From PALSA-911 sp037442565 (GTDB lineage Bacteria; Pseudomonadota; Alphaproteobacteria; Acetobacterales; Acetobacteraceae), in contig JBBIQA010000004.1 of assembly GCA_037442565.1 (NCBI GenBank), positions 4,216 to 68,215 on the forward strand: 64,000 bases of DNA, given 5' to 3'. The notes below the pieces were generated by a model. That model was not told the origin of the DNA, made no database searches, and worked only from the letters and a program-made list of their open reading frames with translations. Positions 60,776 through 64,000 of this stretch are shown one piece after another. The position numbers and the translations under genes were made by a program. Within the stretch, counting starts at the first letter, position 1, and each line of letters opens with the position of its first letter.

Positions 60776-61319
60776 GTGAGCACACAAGACACGGATACCG
60801 TGCGGGCACAGGCCATGGCGATGCGCGCCGCGACCAAGAAAGCCGAGGCCAAGCCGGCGGCGAAGAAAGCTGCCGCACCCGCAAAGGCNNNNNNNNNNNN
60901 NNNNNNNNNNNNNNNNNNNNNNNNNNNNNNNNNNNNNNNNNNNNNNNNNNNNNNNNNNNNNNNNNNNNNNNNNNNNNNNNNNNNNNNNGAAGGCAGCGGC
61001 GCCGAAGAAGGCCGCCGCCCCAAAGAAGGCCGCCGCCCCAAAGAAGGCTGCGGCCCCGAAGAAGGCCGTGAAGGCCGCGGCTCCGAAGAAGGCTGCGGCG
61101 CCGAAAAAGGCCGCTGTGACCGCCAAGGCCGCGGCGCCGAAGAAGTCGGTGGCCCCGAAGAAAGCCGCGGCCCCGAAGAAGGCCGTGAAGGCGGCGGCTC
61201 CGAAGAAAGCGGTCACACCGAAGAAGGCTGCCGCGCCGGCCAAGGCCGCCGCACCGAAGAAGGCTGTCGCGGCGAAGAAGCCGGCCGGCAAGAAGGCCGC
61301 CGCCGCCGCCGCTGCCTGA
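60776..61319 (+). CDS. Histone H1-like Lys/Ala/Pro repeat protein (interrupted by a gap)
   Basis: A GTG start (60776) with AAGGAG 9 bases upstream opens MSTQDTDTVRAQAMAMRAATKKAEAKPAAKKAAAPAK. After the N run the same composition continues as repeated AAPKKA, AVKAAAPKK and AAKKPAGKK units to the TGA at 61317-61319. Such AKP-rich proteins resemble the C-terminal tail of histone H1 and bacterial HupN/Hc1-like DNA-compacting proteins. The frame after the gap is off by one from the frame before it, so the true gap length is a multiple of three, not 100. A strong terminator follows. Confidence 0.8.
60889..60988. other. Assembly gap of 100 N in the H1-like repeat gene
   Basis: Exactly 100 N lie inside the repetitive AAPKK region, where short reads would collapse. 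The frames on either side disagree by one base, showing that the size is a placeholder. Confidence 0.95.
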
Positions 61320-61360
61320 ATGTTCGCCAACGGTTCCCGCGAGGGCCGGGCCGAATGGAA

Positions 61361-61385
61361 AAGGGCGCCGCGAGGCGCCCTTTTT
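61361..61385 (+). terminator. Rho-independent terminator after the H1-like gene
   Basis: AAGGGCGCC (61361-61369) pairs with GGCGCCCTT (61374-61382) around GCGA, followed by five T. It overlaps the end of the minus-strand glycosylase gene and can serve both sides. Confidence 0.88.
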
Positions 61386-62023
61386 CATGCCGTATCGGGA
61401 TCCGAGACTTTGCTTCGCTTGCCTTCGTCGGACGCGCGCCAGAGATACCACGCGGCAAAGCTGCGCCATGGGGCCCAGGGCTTGCCGATCTCCGCCAACG
61501 CGCGTGGCTTTGGCTGTTCGTCCAGGCCATACAGCCGGCGATAGCCGTCGCGCACGCCGAAATCATCGACCGGCAAAATGTCCGGCCGGCCGAGCGTGAA
61601 GATCAGCAGCATCTCCACCGTCCAGCGCCCGACGCCGCGAATGCCGGTCAGGCGTTCGATCAATTCTTCGTCGCTCAGCCGCATGGCCGTGCGCCGGTGC
61701 GGCACCGTGCCGTCCAGTGTTTTCGCGCAGATGTCGCGGATCGCGGCAATCTTGGAGAGCGAGAAACCGCAGGCCCGCAGCGCCGCCTCATCGGCCGCCA
61801 GTACCTGTTCCGGCAGCGGAAACGCCACGTCGGGAAACAGCGCTGCGAACCGGCCCATGATCGCGCGCGCGGCATTGCCGTGCAGCTGCTGGTGCGAAAC
61901 CGCGCGTACCAGCGCTTCATACAGGCTCTGCTTCTCCGCCTTGAGCGTGAACGGCCCGGCGCGGCGGATCAGCGCGGCGAAGGCGGGGTCGGCGGACAGA
62001 TGACGGCGGGCCACAATGGACAT
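61385..62023 (-). CDS. DNA-3-methyladenine glycosylase II (AlkA/HhH-GPD family)
   Basis: Base-excision repair enzyme that removes alkylated bases. The 212-residue protein has the HhH-GPD fold: helices around SLYEALVRAVSHQQLHGNAARAI, the helix-hairpin-helix LTGIRGVGRWTVEMLLIF and the catalytic Asp in DILPVDDFGVR. It is shorter than E. coli AlkA, lacks its N-terminal domain and matches the smaller bacterial/yeast MAG-like group. The ATG at 62023 is preferred. The end of the gene overlaps the terminator of the H1-like gene. Confidence 0.88.
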   Translation of the reverse strand: MSIVARRHLSADPAFAALIRRAGPFTLKAEKQSLYEALVRAVSHQQLHGNAARAIMGRFAALFPDVAFPLPEQVLAADEAALRACGFSLSKIAAIRDICAKTLDGTVPHRRTAMRLSDEELIERLTGIRGVGRWTVEMLLIFTLGRPDILPVDDFGVRDGYRRLYGLDEQPKPRALAEIGKPWAPWRSFAAWYLWRASDEGKRSKVSDPDTA

Positions 62024-62175
62024 GCAGCCGTTTATGCGGACACGGCGGCCTGGCCGCAACCGGTTCCTCGCGGCCATCCGCGGCCTGCCGGTAAGGACAG
62101 GGCTGGCCGGATTGCCGTGATTTCCCCTGGTGCACGCGCTAAGCTAGGGTCGCTGCGGCAATCCGGCGGTTTTGC

Positions 62176-62385
62176 ATGCGTGTGACCCGATCCCCGGTCG
62201 AACGGACCGACCCCCAGAACGAAGCCGACCGGCGGACCTCCAGTCTCGCCGGCATTGCCGTGGCGTTGGCGCTGGTGGTGGCGGGGCTGTTTTTGGTGCA
62301 TCAGCTCACCATCAAGGCCAGGGTTGAGGATTGCCTGCTGTCCAACCGGCTGAATTGCGAAAGCCTCCTCGCCGCCGCGCGATGA
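62176..62385 (+). CDS. Small single-helix membrane protein
   Basis: A 69-residue protein with a charged start (MRVTRSPVERTDPQNEADRR), one membrane helix (SLAGIAVALALVVAGLFLVHQL, about 23-44) and a short tail with two Cys (DCLLSNRLNC). The Cys pair spaced seven residues apart after a single helix recurs in short alphaproteobacterial proteins of unknown role. The tail would face the periplasm if the basic N-terminus stays inside. The ribosome-binding site is weak. No operon partner is evident. Confidence 0.6.
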   Translation: MRVTRSPVERTDPQNEADRRTSSLAGIAVALALVVAGLFLVHQLTIKARVEDCLLSNRLNCESLLAAAR

Positions 62386-62536
62386 CGCCGGGGGCTCCCG
62401 CCAGGCCAGTGCGACGAAATCCCCGCCCGGTTGCGCTCCTCGTCCATTGACGTGCGGTGGCGCAGGCGCCAGCGTGGCGCAAACAAAAAAAACGTCCATA
62501 CGATGCAACGCTGGCACGAAAGCTTTGGGAGGATCT

Positions 62537-63232
62537 ATGCGCATAGCCGAGATGGATTGGCGGATGGTGGAGGATTGGGTCCGCCATGACGACCGCGGCG
62601 TGCTGCCGATCGGCAGCACCGAACAGCATGCCGGGCTGTCGCTCGCCACCGACGCGATCCTCTCCGAACGAGTGGCCGTGGACGCCGCCGAGCCGCTCGG
62701 CATCCCCGTGTTCCCTGTCCTGTCCTACGGCCTGACGCCGTATTTCTCGGCCTTTCCCGGCACCATCACGCTGCGGGTCGCGACCTTCGCCGCGGTCATC
62801 CGCGACATTCTCGACAGCATGAAGCGCTCGGGCTTTCGCCGCATCCTCATCGTCAACGGTCACGGTGGCAACCAGCCGGCCGCCGCGCTGGCACAGGAAT
62901 GGATGATGGACAACCCGGACACGCGCGTGCGCTTTCACGATTGGTGGCGCGCGCCGCTGACCGACGCGACGATCCGCGCGATCGATCCCGTCGCCAGCCA
63001 TGCGAGCTGGATGGAGAACTATCCCTGGACCCGGCTGCCGCACCGAAACGGGCCGGAACAAGCCAAGCCGATGGCCGACCTGGACCTGATGCGCACGCTG
63101 CCGCCGTTCGAGGCGCGCGAAGTGCTCGGCGACGGCAATTTCGGCGGCCTGTATCACCGTGACGATTCCGACATGGCCGAGATCTGGGACGTCGCGGTTC
63201 AGGAAACCCGCAAGCTGCTGGAAAACTGGTAG
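62537..63232 (+). CDS. Creatininase family metal-dependent amidohydrolase
   Basis: A 231-residue protein of the creatininase superfamily. Metal-binding residues are visible in PIGSTEQHAGLSLATDAI (Glu, His and Asp) and VNGHGGNQPAAAL. GGGAGG precedes the ATG at 62537. Members hydrolyse cyclic amides (creatinine) or act in riboflavin/F420 pathways, mycofactocin maturation and similar reactions, so the substrate is undefined. The order with hydantoin-type enzymes upstream hints at cyclic amide metabolism, but the genes are not contiguous. It converges with the RND gene. Confidence 0.85.
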   Translation: MRIAEMDWRMVEDWVRHDDRGVLPIGSTEQHAGLSLATDAILSERVAVDAAEPLGIPVFPVLSYGLTPYFSAFPGTITLRVATFAAVIRDILDSMKRSGFRRILIVNGHGGNQPAAALAQEWMMDNPDTRVRFHDWWRAPLTDATIRAIDPVASHASWMENYPWTRLPHRNGPEQAKPMADLDLMRTLPPFEAREVLGDGNFGGLYHRDDSDMAEIWDVAVQETRKLLENW

Positions 63233-63250
63233 CAGGGCAAACGCCCGCCC

Positions 63251-64000
63251 TCATCCGGCGGGCGGGCGCTCGCCGCGCAGCACCACGTAGATCGCCGGGA
63301 TCACCAGCACGGTCAGCAGCGTGGAGGATGCCAGGCCGAACAGCAGCGAGATCGCCAACCCCTGGAAGATCGGGTCGGTCAGGATCGTCGCCGCGCCGAT
63401 CATCGCCGCGAGCGCGGTCAGCAGGATCGGCTTGAAACGGATCGCGCCGGCGCTCAGCAGCACCTCGCGCAAAGGCTGGCCGGGGCTCGCGCCGTGACGG
63501 ACGAAATCCACCAGCAGGATCGAATTGCGCACGATGATGCCGGCCAGGGCAATGAAGCCGATCATCGAGGTGGCGGTGAACGGTGCGCCGAACAGCCAGT
63601 GGCCGAGCACGATGCCGATCAGCGTCAGCGGGATCGGCGTCAGGATCACCAGCGGCAGCTTGAAGCTGCCGAACTGCGCCACCACCAGGATGTAGATGCC
63701 GAGGATCGCGACCGCGAACGCGGCCCCCATGTCGCGGAAGGTGACGTAGGTGATCTCCCATTCGCCGTCCCATAGCAGTGTCGGCCGCGTTTCGTCGGCG
63801 GGCTGGCCGCGCAGGCTGATTTGCGGCCTGGGCAGCTTGCCCCAGTCATGTTCCGCGATGGCACGGTTCACCGCGAGCATGCCGTAGATCGGCGCTTCGT
63901 AGGCACCGGCGAGTTCGGCCGTGACCATGTCGGCGAATTCCCCGTCGCGGCGGAACAGCACGTTGGAGCCGAGCTCCTTCTCCGCCCGCACCACCTGGCC
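63251..64000 (-). CDS. RND efflux transporter, C-terminal part
   Basis: The minus-strand gene continues beyond the window; about 249 residues are visible. They contain a stretch of periplasmic porter domain and the last membrane helices of an RND pump: AFAVAILGIYILVVAQFGSF, LVILTPIPLTLIGIVLGHWL, GIIVRNSILLVDFVRHG and the final ISLLFGLASSTLLTVLVIPAIYVVL. GIIVRNSILLVDF is the conserved helix-11 motif of AcrB-type pumps. The substrate is unknown because the substrate-binding part lies mostly outside the window. Confidence 0.88.
   Translation of the reverse strand, partial: GQVVRAEKELGSNVLFRRDGEFADMVTAELAGAYEAPIYGMLAVNRAIAEHDWGKLPRPQISLRGQPADETRPTLLWDGEWEITYVTFRDMGAAFAVAILGIYILVVAQFGSFKLPLVILTPIPLTLIGIVLGHWLFGAPFTATSMIGFIALAGIIVRNSILLVDFVRHGASPGQPLREVLLSAGAIRFKPILLTALAAMIGAATILTDPIFQGLAISLLFGLASSTLLTVLVIPAIYVVLRGERPPAG

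Noticed and set aside
60441..60779. Open frame before the H1-like gene
   Set aside because: Composition is Arg/Ser/Ala-rich without structure. It lies in a probable leader and overlaps the ribosome-binding site and GTG start of the H1-like gene.
60889..60988. Frameshift in the H1-like gene
   Set aside because: The frame change coincides with the N run and is explained by the placeholder length, not by a mutation.

Overview
The window is GC-rich, with densely packed housekeeping genes, GTG and TTG starts, and several markers of Alphaproteobacteria: an F1Fo-ATPase inhibitor zeta subunit (DUF1476), DUF1178, DUF4167 and COQ9-type proteins, LexA boxes of the GTTC-N7-GTTC type, and flagellar genes beside a CckA-like hybrid kinase. 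Gene content and order suggest Rhodospirillales, probably Acetobacteraceae. This is an inference from family knowledge, not a database match. Four runs of exactly 100 N mark scaffold joins in a draft assembly.

Layout. 1-7.7 kb: comF, grxC, a DUF1178 protein, dodecin, ubiG, lysC, a nitronate monooxygenase-like enzyme and the PEP phosphotransferase ptsP. 8-13.6 kb: a rodZ-like gene followed by ispG-hisS-prfA-prmC. 13.6-26 kb: an ABC/HlyD export operon, a DUF4167 protein, a Nudix hydrolase, an Atm1-type exporter, rpmB, a histidine-kinase-like protein whose phospho-acceptor His is replaced by Ile, a divergent MocR/PaiB pair, rpsU, def and coq9. 26-29.5 kb: two acyl-CoA dehydrogenase subunits and a beta carbonic anhydrase. 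29.6-33.6 kb: an accessory electron-transfer island holding a Cyc2-like cytochrome-porin fusion, a soluble cytochrome c, a periplasmic hemerythrin-like protein and two small membrane proteins, with a perfect FNR-type box. 33.7-43.8 kb: a MOSC protein, clpB behind a sigma-32-like promoter, the flagellar export and rod genes fliO/fliP and flgB-flgC-fliE-fliQ-fliR-flhB, and the hybrid kinase. 44-50 kb: recA, a cytidine deaminase, an unknown coiled-coil gene with its own LexA-type box, the ATPase inhibitor zeta gene and alaS. 50-64 kb: a DUF2272 lipoprotein, mtnA, UPF0262 and DUF983 genes, a hydantoin-racemase-like enzyme, a TRIC-type channel, an N-carbamoyl-D-amino-acid hydrolase-like enzyme with an MFS transporter, prpD-prpC, a histone H1-like Lys/Ala/Pro repeat protein, a DNA glycosylase, a creatininase-family enzyme and the end of an RND efflux pump.

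Functional links. The island at 29.6-33.6 kb reads as a route for electrons across the outer membrane: barrel-cytochrome, then periplasmic cytochrome, then possibly the inner membrane. CckA, a near-match to a CtrA site and the flagellar genes form a cell-cycle/motility block. recA and the neighbouring unknown coiled-coil gene each carry a GTTC-N7-GTTC box, which points to a small SOS-controlled locus. Short tandem repeats, most often with 15-nt units, recur in at least five places and look like a trait of this genome.
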